A model generated the notes under the pieces. The model worked only from the letters and a program-made list of their open reading frames with translations, did no database searches and was not told where the DNA came from. A stretch of DNA of 64,000 bases from Marasmius tenuissimus (Eukaryota; Basidiomycota; Agaricomycetes; Agaricales; Marasmiaceae): the NCBI GenBank assembly GCA_029532415.1, contig JAQOTA010000050.1, positions 3,968,001-4,032,000 on the forward strand, given 5' to 3'. The position numbers were made by a program, and so were the translations under genes. Each line of letters opens with the position of its first letter. Position 1 is the first letter of the stretch. Shown here one piece after another: positions 1-12,036 of this stretch.

Positions 1-1170
1 AGATGTCGTTGTTCGTCGACATCGTGAGATCTCGGACGAAAGGGCTTGTAAGGACACTGTGAGGGCAGGCGGGGCAGGCGGATCGCGAGGCTTGCAATCC
101 CAGTACGCAGTCGGAAGGTTTTCAGTCACCGGGTCAGAGGACTTCGACGACTCAAAGATCTCAGAGGAGTTTAGTGTCTCCCACAACTTTTGCTACAGCA
201 GGACATGTATCAGTGAAACCCCTCCTGCCAAACGAGGAAAGGTACTGAACCTCAAACGCGGCCGCCTCTTCCGTTACTAACCATGGTATCTTGCTTTCCA
301 AAACCTGAAATAGCTCCTCTGTTGACGGCAGAGCGGCAGAATCCTGCTCGGATCTGCTCTTGAATTCTTCAATGCCGCAACGCAACAGGGTGACCTGAGG
401 GAGGTCGTGTATTTGAAGACTGCGCTTTTCGGCCTGCTGTAAGACCTGCTCTACGGCGTGGCATTCAAAGAACCCAGACGGTTCCTTATAAGGCTCTGGG
501 GATGGAAGAGAGGCAAAGGTATCATGCTGGGTCTCCCTCAAGGACCGCACAGAGCTACTGAGTTTCTGGAGTAGAGATAGATGATGTGTCTTCAAGGAAT
601 GTCTAGCCCGTGATGTCCTTATGATTCGGGGTATGAGGAAGCGCTATGAAATCTTCAGTGGAGAAAGGCAGAGTTATGAAGTCTGTGGCATACATGGTAA
701 ATGAACAGTAGCAGAGCAGACCCGCCCATTATCCATCCGCACAGACGCGCAATGCCGAGAAGGAGGGTGGGCAATCCAGATTGAGGAAGCTGGGGGTAGG
801 TTCTCGGCGGTATCGTAGGTAGTTGAGGAGGCTGTGACCCGTCAGCATTGCGGCAATTGCTTTCAAGACGACCACCCACAAGCTCTCTCAAAAGTAGCTC
901 GATCTCGGGTTCGTTCAAGCCTTTCTCGATCAGAAACCTCCGTTTCGCGAAGATATCCTGACTTTGTATTTGAGGAGCTCCAAGAAAAGCTCTCGCTCGT
1001 GAGAGGAGCTCATTTCGATCGATACCGTGAAGATTGACGGTCGTTTGATTGGGGTCGTTCGCGGGGTGACCAGGTGTAGTTGTACTTCCTGCCGAACTCG
1101 ACGAGTCGGGTGCTTGCGCAGGGTTCTGTTCTGAATCTTGAGAAGACGATGAAGAAGATTCCGTCGTCAT
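1..1170 (-). CDS. PEX14: PEX14-like peroxisomal membrane protein, 3' end outside window
   Basis: Predicted docking-type peroxin of the peroxisomal membrane, where Pex14 receives the Pex5 import receptor. Exons: 1170-694, 643-251 and 192 to the window edge, so the C-terminus is missing. Near residues 50-95 is a Pex14 N-terminal helical domain, with RAFLGAP followed by FLIEKGLNEPEIELLL, which fits the family pattern FLxxP...FLxxKGLxxxEI. A Ser-rich leader precedes it. A hydrophobic segment (LPTLLLGIARLCGWIMGG...) follows near residues 130-155, then a basic and helical cytosolic part. Introns of 50 and 58 nt restore one frame; the second donor (gttcag) is weak, so that border is less sure. The ATG lies 183 bp from the divergent MAK16 start. 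A Pex14/17-type fusion is an alternative name. Confidence 0.72.
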
Positions 1171-1353
1171 GAATAGATGCTCGAGGGTCGACCAGCCAGA
1201 AGGGGTTCAACGTGGATGTCGAAGGCAAAGGTGAAGCGACACCGGATATCCGGCACACACTCTCCGAGACTCGATTTGCCGCCGGCAAATAATATTTAGC
1301 ACAGCCACGCATTTTTCACTCCCTCTCTCAGTTCCTTCGGCGTTGTAGGCAAT

Positions 1354-2693
1354 ATGCAGAGCGACGACGTTATCTGGTCGGTTATAAATCAGCAGTTCTG
1401 CTCGTACAAAGTCAAGCACGTCTATTTCGATCTCAATCAGACCATCTACTTACCTTAATGGCGGCAGAACCACAACGCAAAACTTTTGTCGAAACGAGTA
1501 CAATGTAACCGGTTTCTGCAACCGTCAGTCTTGCCCACTGGCCAATTCAAGATATGCTACAGTACGGGAGAAAGAAGGTACGTGATCCTCAATATGCCGG
1601 TTATGCGAGGGAACGAATGTTTTGCAGGTGTTCTCTACCTATATGTCAAGACCATCGAACGAGCACACTCACCTGCTCACATGTGGGAGAAGATAAAACT
1701 GTCGAATAATTACTCGAAGGCTCTTGAGCAGGTACACTCTAATTCAGTGTCTCGATTTGACAATCAGTAATGAGGCTCGAGTCGTAGATCGACCAGGAGC
1801 TGATCCACTGGCCAAATTTTTCCATCCACAAGTGCAAGCAGCGCGTCACGAAAATCACCCAATACCTGATCAAGATGCGGAGACTCAAGCTCAGGCAACA
1901 GTACGTGCTCGCGGACGCCTGTGATCTTTGGAGGCAATCGCTGAACCATTAAGCAGACCCAAACTAGTTGGAGTCAAGAAAAAACTTGATCGTCGAGAAG
2001 CCGTCCGCGAACGCAAGGCTCTCTCTGCCGCACACATAGAAAAGTCGATAGAGAAGGAGCTCATTGAGCGACTCAAGACAAAAGCGTACGGCGACGCGCC
2101 TCTCAACGTGAACGAATCAGTTTGGCAAGCTATCCTTGACCGGGAGAAAAAGGGAGACAAGGGCAAAGGCTTGGCGGATGCTGATGAATTGGATATGATT
2201 GACGATGAAACGGATGAGGAAGATGAGGATGAGCTGGAAGAAGAGCTGGACGATGAATGGGGCACAAGGGAGTTCGTCAGTGATATAAGCGGGGACGAGG
2301 ATGACGGTCTCAGTGACCTCGAAGATGCCGCGGTACGGCTAATCAATCCGACGATAAATATCCCATTTGACGCTTCTTCATTTCTATTGCAGGACGAGGG
2401 CTTCTCGGACGGTGATGACGACGAAGACGACGAAGTCGATGATGAGGCCTCTGAGAGCGAATCCAGAGAGAACCAACAACCACCCACCAAAACTTCACTC
2501 GGAAAACGGAAGACACCTTCCACCTCTCAACCAAGACCTCCGAAGAAAAGGCCAGACAAGAAACCAAAGAGTGAGCCTCCTCTCTATTAATCGCCTCACG
2601 GTGCGCTCATCTCTACATTTAGAAGGCCCCAGGGTGGAAGTGGAATACGAACAGGAGTTGGAGACTGCGCCCCTATCTCTTTCAAATTGGTGA
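1354..2693 (+). CDS. MAK16: Ribosome biogenesis protein MAK16
   Basis: Nucleolar 60S assembly factor. Exons: 1354-1415, 1468-1577, 1628-1731, 1788-1900, 1957-2332, 2393-2570 and 2623-2693, giving 337 residues. The N-terminus starts [17 protein letters not shown]. The Cys signature [20 protein letters not shown] follows, then [20 protein letters not shown] and the [19 protein letters not shown] block. The rest is a basic helix, a long Asp/Glu region and the terminal [10 protein letters not shown], all as in the family. Intron 1 has no usable GT donor that keeps the frame; a GC donor (gcacgt, 1416) gives FCSYKVKTTTQNF, matching the expected spacing. Confidence in the gene is high and in the GC donor moderate. 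Confidence 0.95.
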
Positions 2694-2936
2694 AGTTATC
2701 GGGTCGCGTTTACGCTTGTTCGGTTATTATTATTTTCGACCCATCGGATTGCGTGCACCATTGCGCAACTGCATCATAAGTCTAACGCGTGGAAGTACAC
2801 GAAAAAACGGTTGTTTCGATTGAACCTATGATCGTAAGTATGCGAAAGACAACTCTGCTTTGAGTAGACGAAGGTACAGATATCATTTGTGAAGCGTAGA
2901 ACCGGGGTCACCAATCATACCAAGCTTCTCGGAAAA

Positions 2937-5900
2937 TTACAAGAAATACATTGACTGTTTCAACCTGTTGTTGACTTCTCCGAACTCCCTTTTCCAAGCG
3001 TCCAGGTCAAACGCAGTTGCGCCACTAGCAACGCTGGCGTTGTCAGAGACGTTCAAGTCTGAATTTGGAGGCAGATGGAAGGCCATTCGCTGGCAAACAA
3101 GCTAGAGAGGGAAAGTTAGTGACATCAAAATGGGCCACCCCGAGCAGGACATACATCTGCGTCTGGTCATAAATGACGATCAGTAAACAGAAGGATGGGT
3201 AAGAAGAGCAGGACTTGGCTTACAGTAGACCGGAGCAGGTATGGAGACGGAGCGCGTGGCTTTGGCGTAAACATGACACAAGGAGAAAGCCAGTTGTTGC
3301 AAGCTGGGTATTGAGGTCAGCCTCGTTCGCGAGCAGACCGAAAGAAGACTTGCCCTTCCGCTCCGATTTTGTTGTCATCCTTGATGAGTGTATATCGTGA
3401 ACTTCGGGATGCTGGGACAAGTGAGTATATAATCGCTAACAACGGTACTGAGAGGACTTACTGCCGATGATAGCCGCATGGCTTTGAAGATAGAAGTCGA
3501 CATCGGGGTAAGGATTCGAGAGCTCTTTGTCCACGACAAAACCGGGTTTACAATTCCCTTTTCCATCATTCATCATGCTAACCACCAGAAAAAGATAAAT
3601 TTCCACACGAGTATCTGGGCTAGGTGGCCTTACCTGCTGCCTTGAGCAAAAAATGCAATGTGGTGTCTTGGTGAGAATCCCTGAGTATAGGGATGAACCA
3701 ACAGAGACGGAGGACATACCGTTTGCCGACAATGACATAGGTTAACTTCGGTGGGTTCGAGATCTTCCTTGCCTTCCATACGGCTAAGGCAGTTGATTGA
3801 ATTAAGGCATCCGCAGAAGAAAATCACTCAAGCATCGGGACTTACCCTCGATCGCTTCGATCTCCTGCCTTGCCACCGTATTGAATTCACCCTCAGAGAC
3901 ACCGTCACGGAAGAAAAAGATGCGACTGGGTGCCCGCCCGTTGTGTACTTTGACGAAATCCTGAATTGCGGTCTCAGCCATATCCTGGAGATCGGCAATG
4001 TATTCTAAGCGTGGGGTTTGGATACGAGTGGTGGAGCGATATTTCGTTGCTTCAGGATTGATCGACCAGACGAGACTTGATATGGAGGGGCGTTGTATTC
4101 CTGGTGCGGGATGGCCTACATCGGCACCTGGAGCATCGTCAAATGACTGCGGGCTGCAGGAAACGGGAAAGACCTTGATACCCATAATCATTGATGGCTG
4201 TCGCCGAAAGTAGTTCATAGCGGGTGACTGTACGATGAAGTTCACGCCGCCCAGACGAGCGTTGAGCCTAGAAAAAGATCTCTGAGAGATTGCCACAGAG
4301 ACAGAGGAGAGGCGGCACACTTCAATGCAATGTTGTTCCAATATTGGTTGCTGGCTTTGAGCTTGAAGTTCTGTTCTCGTACACATTGGGTCCGTACACC
4401 TTGGGCAAGGCGCAGGTTAGTCGTAAGGCAAGTCTATCAAGGAGGCAAGGGTACCTTGACGGATGTCACTCCAGTGCTTAACCTGAACACGAAGCGCTGC
4501 TGCCGATTGCGGTAGAATGATAACGATGATGAGCTCTCCAAGACGATCGCCGGAATTTGCGACTATTCCGTTAAGAACCTGGAAGAATAACAGTGAGCCT
4601 GGATAGTATCTCTCGACGTAACATCCTTGACCTGTTCTGCGTTGTTACCATGGCCATGGTGGATAGCTAGCGGTGGCCGAACATCTATTCATTTTTGCGG
4701 GCACGTCAGTCGGAGTTACCTATATAGAAAGCAGTGACGCACTCATTCCTTGTAAGACCCAGTTACGAGTGAGTATGAAGATATGCGTAATGTCGAGCAG
4801 CACTCACCGAGTTCTACACAGCATTGAGCGAGGTCCTTCATCTTGCGCACAATCTCGTCGTCCCTGATCCCGTCCACGAAGGACACTATAGCCCACGAGT
4901 TCAGGGCAGCTGGTGCATTGAATCGTTGTCGAACAACGTTCCAGGTACCCTTGTTCAAGTCCTAACACGTCGACGTTTCAACCTTAAATCCAGGATTACG
5001 GAGAGAGAGAGAAACTCTTACTACTGGTTGGTGTAGGACGACCGTTGGCGCCTCAAGCAAGCGCCCCGCAATAGTGACCGGTGCAGTGTCGATCTTCATA
5101 CCACTTTCCACAATCCACTCCGAGGTGGTGTACTTGTGCGACAACTTTCGTGGAGCGATTGGTGAGCTTGCAACATTCAACTGGGTTGAGACCTACCGGT
5201 CCATCCTCAGCAGTGATCAAACCCAACCTTTGAGGGGGTGCCAAGTTAGCAAAGCGCACTGCTTCTGCGGCGACGTTCTCTGGGAGTTTTCTCTTGAAGA
5301 GCTGATTGGGCTTGACGATGCACATCTCCAGAGGAAGGATTTCCGGGCGTTCGGACTTGGGACCAGAAAGATTTACTCCCACGATCTTTTTGCAGTGGGT
5401 AGTGAGATTGTACGTGTGCTGGCAGTAGTCCTTGTGGATTGAACGATGTCAGGGCCTGAAGAGATGGAAGAGCTTGTAAACCTACCGCAACAGTCTGAGT
5501 GATACCATCTTGTTTGGTGAATTCGTACAAGCCAGCATTGGGCTGCAAGGCCCGAATAACTTTCGTACGACCGGTAGTCCTCGTCGTAACTTGTACCTTC
5601 TTGAGAAACCTCTCGAGCATCTTGAACTGAGGGCTAGCCGGAGGTAGATCGAGCTGTCTCATGTTACTGAGACCGAGGAAGTCCATGGCGAGATCTACCA
5701 AGGAACCAGTCTTATATCTGGAACGAATAGGCGGAGTCAGTTCTGATTGAGAGGTCTATCCCGGAAGGTGACTTACACAGCAGCCATCGTAGTGTCGACA
5801 TTTATCACTAGGCGATCAAGTGTTGGTCGTACAGACCTTGTCATAGAAGTCAGAAGAAAGAAGGCATCTTGGGCGCATGAAAACGACGCACTGAAAGTAG

Positions 5901-6906
5901 CCGCGCCAGAGTTCCAGGCCGCTCTGACGGACAACCCTCTTGTCACCATCAATGAAGTATGCTCGTGCGTTATTTGGATTGGTCCTGCTCGTGGTTTTGA
6001 GAACACGTCAGCTCAGCGATCAGCAACGGAACCACTCACTCATTAGGGGCTTGTTTGATGAGAAGCTGAATCACGTTGGTAATCGTGGAGAGTTCACTTT
6101 GAGATTGAGAGTCCTTTTGATTGAGGAGACGTAACGCATCGCTGAAAGTTCCAAGATAATGTCAGTCAAAACAGTACACGCGATGGGGAGCGAACATACG
6201 AAGGACGAATAAGACGGCTTTGGGTCTTCGAGATTTGGACCTGAACTGTTCCTCTAGTCCCAGGAGCTAGACTTGCAGCCGACGGCGCTCTGGCGGTGCC
6301 CATCGGTACGGTAAACTATAACGATAGATGTTCAGATCAACGAGGCGGTCCAGAGATTTTGCAGACACAGATGATGTATACTCACAATCCCAGATGTTGT
6401 TCCTGGTAGCTTCAACTCCGAGGAGACATAAAGAAGTTTCTGCCCGTCGTAGACGAACTTGGACGCGAAGATCTCAGGCGCTACCTCTGCCTCGAGTTTC
6501 CGCATAATGATTTGTCGGCGGGTAAATTCTCTGACCTCAGGTGTAATTTCTAAAGAGTTCGTAGGTGCCTGTGCCCCGTGAGCAATTTAAACGATCTTAC
6601 CAACTAGAAACGCGTATCAGTGATCAGCAAGACGCCAGTGGCGAGGGACATACCTGAGTATTGATGATAGCTCTTTGTGGGCAACCTGGGGAGTAGGATC
6701 AGCACTAGAGCGGTGACGACGGAAAGGAAAAGAAGAAATGTAGTTTACGTTGTGATTGAGAAGCAGTTGGTTTGCACGGCGGTGCCTCCAGGTTGGGCGA
6801 AGTGACCACCGCCCCGGCCACCACGATGAGGAGGCCCACCTCGACCTCGACCTCTACCACGGTCGCTGCGGGGGAAAAATTGACCGGGAGCTCCACGCTG
6901 ATGCAT
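2937..6906 (-). CDS. Argonaute protein (RNA interference)
   Basis: Small-RNA-guided effector of RNAi, predicted 873 residues from 24 exons: 6906-6749, 6685-6654, 6549-6386, 6315-6200, 6141-6040, 5984-5892, 5836-5777, 5717-5486, 5430-5197, 5144-5022, 4961-4808, 4748-4743, 4684-4632, 4578-4455, 4399-4321, 4267-4182, 4127-3846, 3783-3720, 3666-3634, 3577-3462, 3411-3354, 3303-3224, 3162-3155, 3101-2937. The N-terminus is an RGG-rich tail, followed by the N domain, linker 1, PAZ, MID and PIWI. PIWI shows GADVGHP, LEYI, FFFRDGVSEGEF and YYADL, giving a D-E-D-D catalytic tetrad. The C-terminus is the usual ...QSMYFL. Two exons are only 6 and 8 nt, and one intron (3353-3304) starts with gcaagt. It is convergent with MAK16, about 240 bp apart. 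Exact borders near 5150-5200 are less certain. Confidence 0.93.
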
Positions 6907-7526
6907 TTTTTTTTGTTGTTGGTTCGCGTCTTGAAGAGAGGAAGACTATTTACAAGTGAGTCGATGTGAGGGGAGGGAAGAAAGAAAGATGTAGATATCG
7001 TTTGAGAACGGAGGGTTTTTATACCCAAACAACCAGAGCATGACTTTGGTTCAAAAACGAACTTGCCACCCGTTGCTGAGAAATCATCCAATCAGCCACA
7101 CGAGTTCAACACTGCGGTTGAACTTCTTTTGCAAATTCGAACTTGATCTCAACAGATCGCCGTGACTCCTGGGATTCAGGAATGGCTGCTATGTGCGTAT
7201 CATAAACCAGCATGTCGCAGAGAAAGCGGAGAGCGCGCAATGCCAGAGTGAAGCTTGAGGCAGTCGTGGTAATGGTCAAGTTCAGGGTGAGAAAGGCTAA
7301 AGCGCGGTTGACGCGTGAGGGTGACACGGCAAATCCCGTGAAAGTTACCCGGGGTCACCGAGCTGCATTTGCCCATGAAGTCAAACAGGCGTGTTCTTTC
7401 TTTCTTTAACTACCCAAATAGTGAGCCCACACGAGTAGAATTGTTGATATAATCCTTCCTAATATGAAATTGGAGTCGAGTAATTACAGAGAAAAAACGC
7501 TGCTGATATACAGTCAAAACGCAATC
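6907..7526. other. Intergenic: Argonaute promoter and VPS17 3' flank
   Basis: This 620-bp stretch separates the Argonaute start from the VPS17 stop on the same strand. It holds only short, unconvincing open frames. I see no RNA gene or repeat. It presumably carries the Argonaute promoter and 5' leader and the VPS17 3' untranslated region. Confidence 0.4.
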
Positions 7527-9830
7527 TCAGAACATATTAGCCAATTTACTAGCGGCCTCTCTCGCATCCAATCGCGGTCTTTGGGGCGTAACGCGAACCG
7601 AGCTCGCCATGTTTGTTGTTTTAACCATCCCCAACGGATCAAGGTCGTTCGCTAATGCTCTCTGAGGAATACCATCCATCGAACTGGATGGCCGCACGGG
7701 TATACTCGACATGCTACCCGTCAATGGATCACCTCCGATTCGCGGGCTCGAGAATTGAGAAGACGATCCCGGCATTGGCGATGCCAAAGGTGAAGATGTA
7801 GATTTCACAAACATCGACTTCGTACCATCGACGAATTTCCCACCGAGGGGAGGACCATCTTCGACCACCGGCGTTTTGGGTACAGGCGAAGAAGGTCCCG
7901 CTCCGGGAGACTGAGGAGGCAGTTGTGGAGACGCCGGGGATGCAGGCCGAAACGATGGCGAGGAATAGGTTTGCCTGGCAGCAAACGACTGTACAGCGGT
8001 GGGAGGCGCGGAAGGTGGTGGTGTCCTGAATTGCGATTGGGTGTCCGATAGTGGGTTTTTGGATGCTGCTCCAATTGGCTGCTGGGACAGAGGATCATGG
8101 TTGTATGGTTGTGGATGAGAGGGGATAGCTCCAGGTGGCTGATGCGAGGCAGGCATTGGAGGAGCTGGGTGATTGAAGAACCCGTTCGAGCGAGGTGGTT
8201 CTATCGCAGATTGTGATTGATGTAGATGTGGTCTAGATTCATCCTCCAAGGGTGGAATGATCGAGGGCTTGGGCACCTTCAGAACAGTGGGCTCGACTTT
8301 CTTTGCAGCACCCGACACGTCTACCCGAAGTGACTCCAATTCGCGAAGGAGTTGCCTCTCATACATGATCGACGACCGTGCGTGTTCAATCAAAGCGGTC
8401 GTGATATCGTCGTTGGCATATCGATTGTGCACATCGAGTGCGCGGTGCAAGTTCTGTGAAATCCCTTCCGCTCTTCGGGCTAATACCTGCTCATATTTAC
8501 TGGCCTAGAGGAAGCATTGAAAGTCAGTTTGGCAGGCCTGTGTAACATATAAACACAATACCTCTTCAATATCCTCCAATGCATCATCCACTCGATCAGG
8601 CCGGATATTGGAACTGGCCTTTAACCTTTCTATTTGACGGCGTTTCGATATCGTCGTTTTAACGGCAGCCTGATATTCCTCGAGCACACCCGTTCTCATC
8701 TGCAGAGTCTCTTTCGCAGACCTTGCGTTCATGCCCTGATAACCAAGTGAATCACCCAACACGACACATTCGCTGATGGCTTGGGCTTGATCCAAATCCG
8801 CCAAACTATGCCAAGTCCTTCCCAACTTCCTGAGCGCATTTGCCAGGGGTGGATGAGCTTCCGTGGTCGCGACGTTGATCAATCTGTTTCCCATTTCCGA
8901 GTGTGCAGCAGAGAGAGCTATAAAAAGGTTTTTCGTCTGAGAGGTGCTATTATCAAACACAACAGTGTTTTTACGCACTTTTTCGGGAAACGGCCAACTT
9001 GTCCACCGATTTAGCAGCTTCGAAAAAGAGCCCCTCCAGTTTCGTCAACTCGAACCTCGCCTTTTGTAGTTCCTCATCCTCATCCGGAACCCCGCGTCGA
9101 ATTAAACCGAACCCAGATGACGTCTTGCGTCGTGGACGAGGAGTGGGCTGGTAACCAAAGTCGCTCTCGATGAAAGAGCGAAGGTCTTCGTCATGGATCA
9201 GAATAGGATCCTCGCACACCCTCGTCAACCATCTCTGTAGCATGATCCTCACCAAACGGTCATCCTCCTCGTCAGTTGGAGCAGACGTCTGTGCAGGTGG
9301 TAACGCTGGAACAATAGTCTGGGGATTACTGTGGATGATAGTCTCGTAGAACTGTTGGAATTCGACATATGAACGCGATACATTCCGATAGGTCGTTCCA
9401 GTAAAATTGCTGAGATTTGTCTGAGGGTAAGATAGAACACGAGGAATGCTGTTCATCAGTGACTCTACACCACAACACGACTGGATGCCACACACACCTG
9501 AGCGTCGAGCTTCACGAGAATATCTCTTCTATTCCTGTCAAGTCCAGTCACCTTCACTCGCAGATACGGCTCGGGTTTCTCGAACGGTGTCCCATTCGAT
9601 GCAACTGTTTCCCTCGGAGAGATGAGACCTGCTTCCGGTTGACCATAGATCTGCGGTTCCTTCCCATACAGCCCAGTTGAGGGACCTTTGTCTGGAGTAG
9701 GCGGTACGGGAGACGGAGCACGCTGGAGGTTTGGGATAGGAGAATTGGGAGCGTGAGGTGTCGTAGGCCAGGGAGGTTGCTCGTCAGCGCCTCCCCATGG
9801 TGAATTGTTCGAGCTTAGCGGATCGAACAT
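7527..9830 (-). CDS. VPS17: Retromer sorting nexin VPS17
   Basis: PX-BAR subunit of the retromer coat, which recycles cargo from endosomes to the Golgi. Exons: 9830-9498, 9420-8979, 8917-8562 and 8504-7527 (702 residues). A Pro-rich leader is followed by the PX domain (YLRVKVTGLDRNRRDILVKL, then TTYRNVSRSYVEFQQFYETI) and a helical BAR-type region at roughly residues 250-430 (TLSAAHSEMGNRLINVATTE, KRRQIERLKASSNI). The rest is a Pro/Ser-rich disordered tail. Fungal Vps17 proteins have this order of domains. All splice phases close. The tail is longer than in yeast, as is common in basidiomycetes. Confidence 0.9.
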
Positions 9831-10197
9831 AGTAAAATACCGATTTCAGCGTCCCAAAAGCGAGCTTGTAGTTATTGTAGGGAAGGCCGGCAGGTCGGGG
9901 TACTCGCCTGAGGATGGAAGGTCGCGGCAAGTTCCAAGGACCACTTACGTAACTTGTAAGTACGAGAGGACTACTCAGCCACACGGCGCAGCGCACAACT
10001 CATCGTCAGCTTGAGCTGTTTGTATAGATGTCGATGCAAAGTTGCCAGAAGTATGCTATTTGGATGCGTACAGTATGTCGTAATTACTACCAAAGAAAGT
10101 CCAGTGTAGTCCATGTTCCAGTCGAAACCAAACACAAATCGAGAAAAGAGTAAAAGTCCCTAGGACAATAATAGTAACAGTATACTGGTCCGGTATC
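9831..10197. other. Intergenic between VPS17 and the GH17 gene
   Basis: This 367-bp stretch lies upstream of VPS17 and downstream of the GH17 stop. It should hold the VPS17 promoter and the GH17 3' region. I see no further gene. Confidence 0.4.
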
Positions 10198-12036
10198 TCA
10201 TGGCGCTGTGCAACTCGGGATCTTGAGGTTTTTAAGGCTTCGGCTGTGGAGGGCAAAGGTCAACGAAAAGCAACTTTTGTGGCACAGAGATACTTACTCT
10301 CCGTTAAAGAGACCCCAATGGCCCTCGACACCACCGAATTGAATGTCCTTCGCAGGGCAGAGATATTAGCAGCGGCCATAGGGTGAACGAAACGCTGGTT
10401 CATTACCTTCCATTTTTCATCCGTGAACTAAGAGATTGAGCGATAGTAAGAAGGGTATGTCAAGCCGGTCTTAATAAAAGAGTATTTACCTCGAAGAAGA
10501 AGTAACCTGTTCCGTTGGTATTGGCCTGGCAAACGAAGGTGTCCATAAAGGTCTGCAGGTTAGCGAGAGACGCCGTAGCCGCTCCATTGCTCTCGTTCGC
10601 CTTATCGGACGAGGCCTGTAGAACGAACGTCAACAAAGATACGAGTGAGCAACATTGGACCGAAGTCTTACGGTAGGCCAACCGGTTTCGGCGATGTACA
10701 TCTTGGGCTGTTGATAGTTCCGTCAAGCTAAAGCTGTAAAGACCCACAAAACTCAACATCACACATGCCTTGTTGCTCAGTAGGGACGCAGGCTGCACGT
10801 TCGTTTCTTGGAAGAACTGATTTGTCCACGACGCGGCGTCTTGAATGGTTACGTTCGCGAACCAGGGGTGCACATTGGCCATCTTTTTGCAAAAAGATTG
10901 TGAGCAAAGGATTATGGATAGCATAACACGCCGAGGGAACTTACACCATAGTCTACAGCTTGTAGAACCCGAGTGTTGAACCAAGCACCGGCGTCCGAGT
11001 TACCAACGGGAATTGTCTTGGGCAACTTCATATCCGAGAGCATCTTCTGGGTATCCTGAATATTATTGATCAAGATGGCAGCACCTATGTTTCGTCGGAC
11101 GCTTTCAGTATCAGTATTCTCAGGATACGAGCAAGAACTTACCCGTGTTACCAATGGCACTATCAGGGGATCCTCCACCATTCGAAAGCATGTAGCTGTA
11201 AGAGACTTGAGTTCTAATGCAACAAAACCTCCCAAGAAGACTGACTGACTTGAGCATAAATTCATTGCCCACCGTGATGCCTGCGATATGGTCTGTTCCA
11301 TACGTCTGGATGGCCTGCTTAATAACGTCCCGTTGTCTTGTGTAGGCAGCGCCGTTATCGTCAGGGACGACATAGTTTCCGAGGTAGACCTGAAGGTTGG
11401 TCTTCGTTTGCTTAACGGCTTCGAGCTGGGCGAGGCAATATTGAGGCCAATCGAGATCAAGAAATGTAAAGCTCGCGAACTCACCACGAGAGCCGACTGA
11501 TTACAGTCGGCACCATATAACCGAATCCGTGTGGTAAGTTGCGAGAGTAGCTGCGAAAACCCGGATAACGTCACGCCCCGACGGCATAGGTAGCGAATAG
11601 CGGACACATACCTGGACATCCTTGATAACTTTTTCCAAGCTGTTTCCGCAGTTGGGCAATTGCGAGTCCTCCGGTGTATAGGCGAGGGCCCAGAAAGCCT
11701 TGTGCAGGTTGGGATCCGTTTCAAAGGTACTCGGATCATTAGGATCCGTCTGTCTGGGTCCGCCAGGATTCGACGCTGAGCCAGGTGCTCCTACAGTCGC
11801 ACCACTGCCTGCGTTCGAGCTACTACTTGATGAATTGTTGTCCTTGTTCTTGTTGCTCTGTGTAACGCCCACGCCCACGCCAACAGCAATAGCGATGATA
11901 GCCACGACGGCTACGACGGATCCGATAATCTGTATTCGAATCAACAAATGAAAGAATGACGGAAAAAGAAGTGATGAACACGTACGACCCATTTGCGACT
12001 CTTTGTGGTATTTCCAGACTCGGGATCGCCAGCCAT
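10198..12036 (-). CDS. GH17 endo-beta-1,3-glucanase, membrane-anchored
   Basis: Predicted cell-wall glucan hydrolase or transferase, 398 residues from 12 exons: 12036-11986, 11929-11612, 11550-11485, 11425-11250, 11195-11143, 11084-10945, 10882-10769, 10707-10672, 10615-10490, 10427-10407, 10347-10298, 10243-10198. A short cytosolic head (MAGDPESGNTTKSRKWV) is followed by one hydrophobic segment (residues about 18-40), a Ser/Asn-rich stalk and the GH17 barrel. The acid/base Glu sits in ITVGNEFMLK and the nucleophile in MYIAETGWPT. This is the type II membrane layout of fungal BtgC-like enzymes. The intron at 10768-10708 appears to use a gcatgt donor; a GT donor 6 nt further on would add Ala-Cys. 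Confidence 0.88.

Noticed and set aside
1891..2523. Ser-rich 210-residue open frame on the minus strand
   Set aside because: It is the antisense shadow of the Asp/Glu-rich part of MAK16; poly-Ser arises from reversed acidic codons.
5146..5197. Alternative 61-nt intron starting at gttggg in the Argonaute gene
   Set aside because: It keeps frame but removes the conserved RLGLIT block; the 52-nt gtaggt intron keeps it and has a better donor.
7106..7327. 73-residue frame upstream of Argonaute
   Set aside because: Short, no splice partners, no recognisable motif, and lies in a promoter region.
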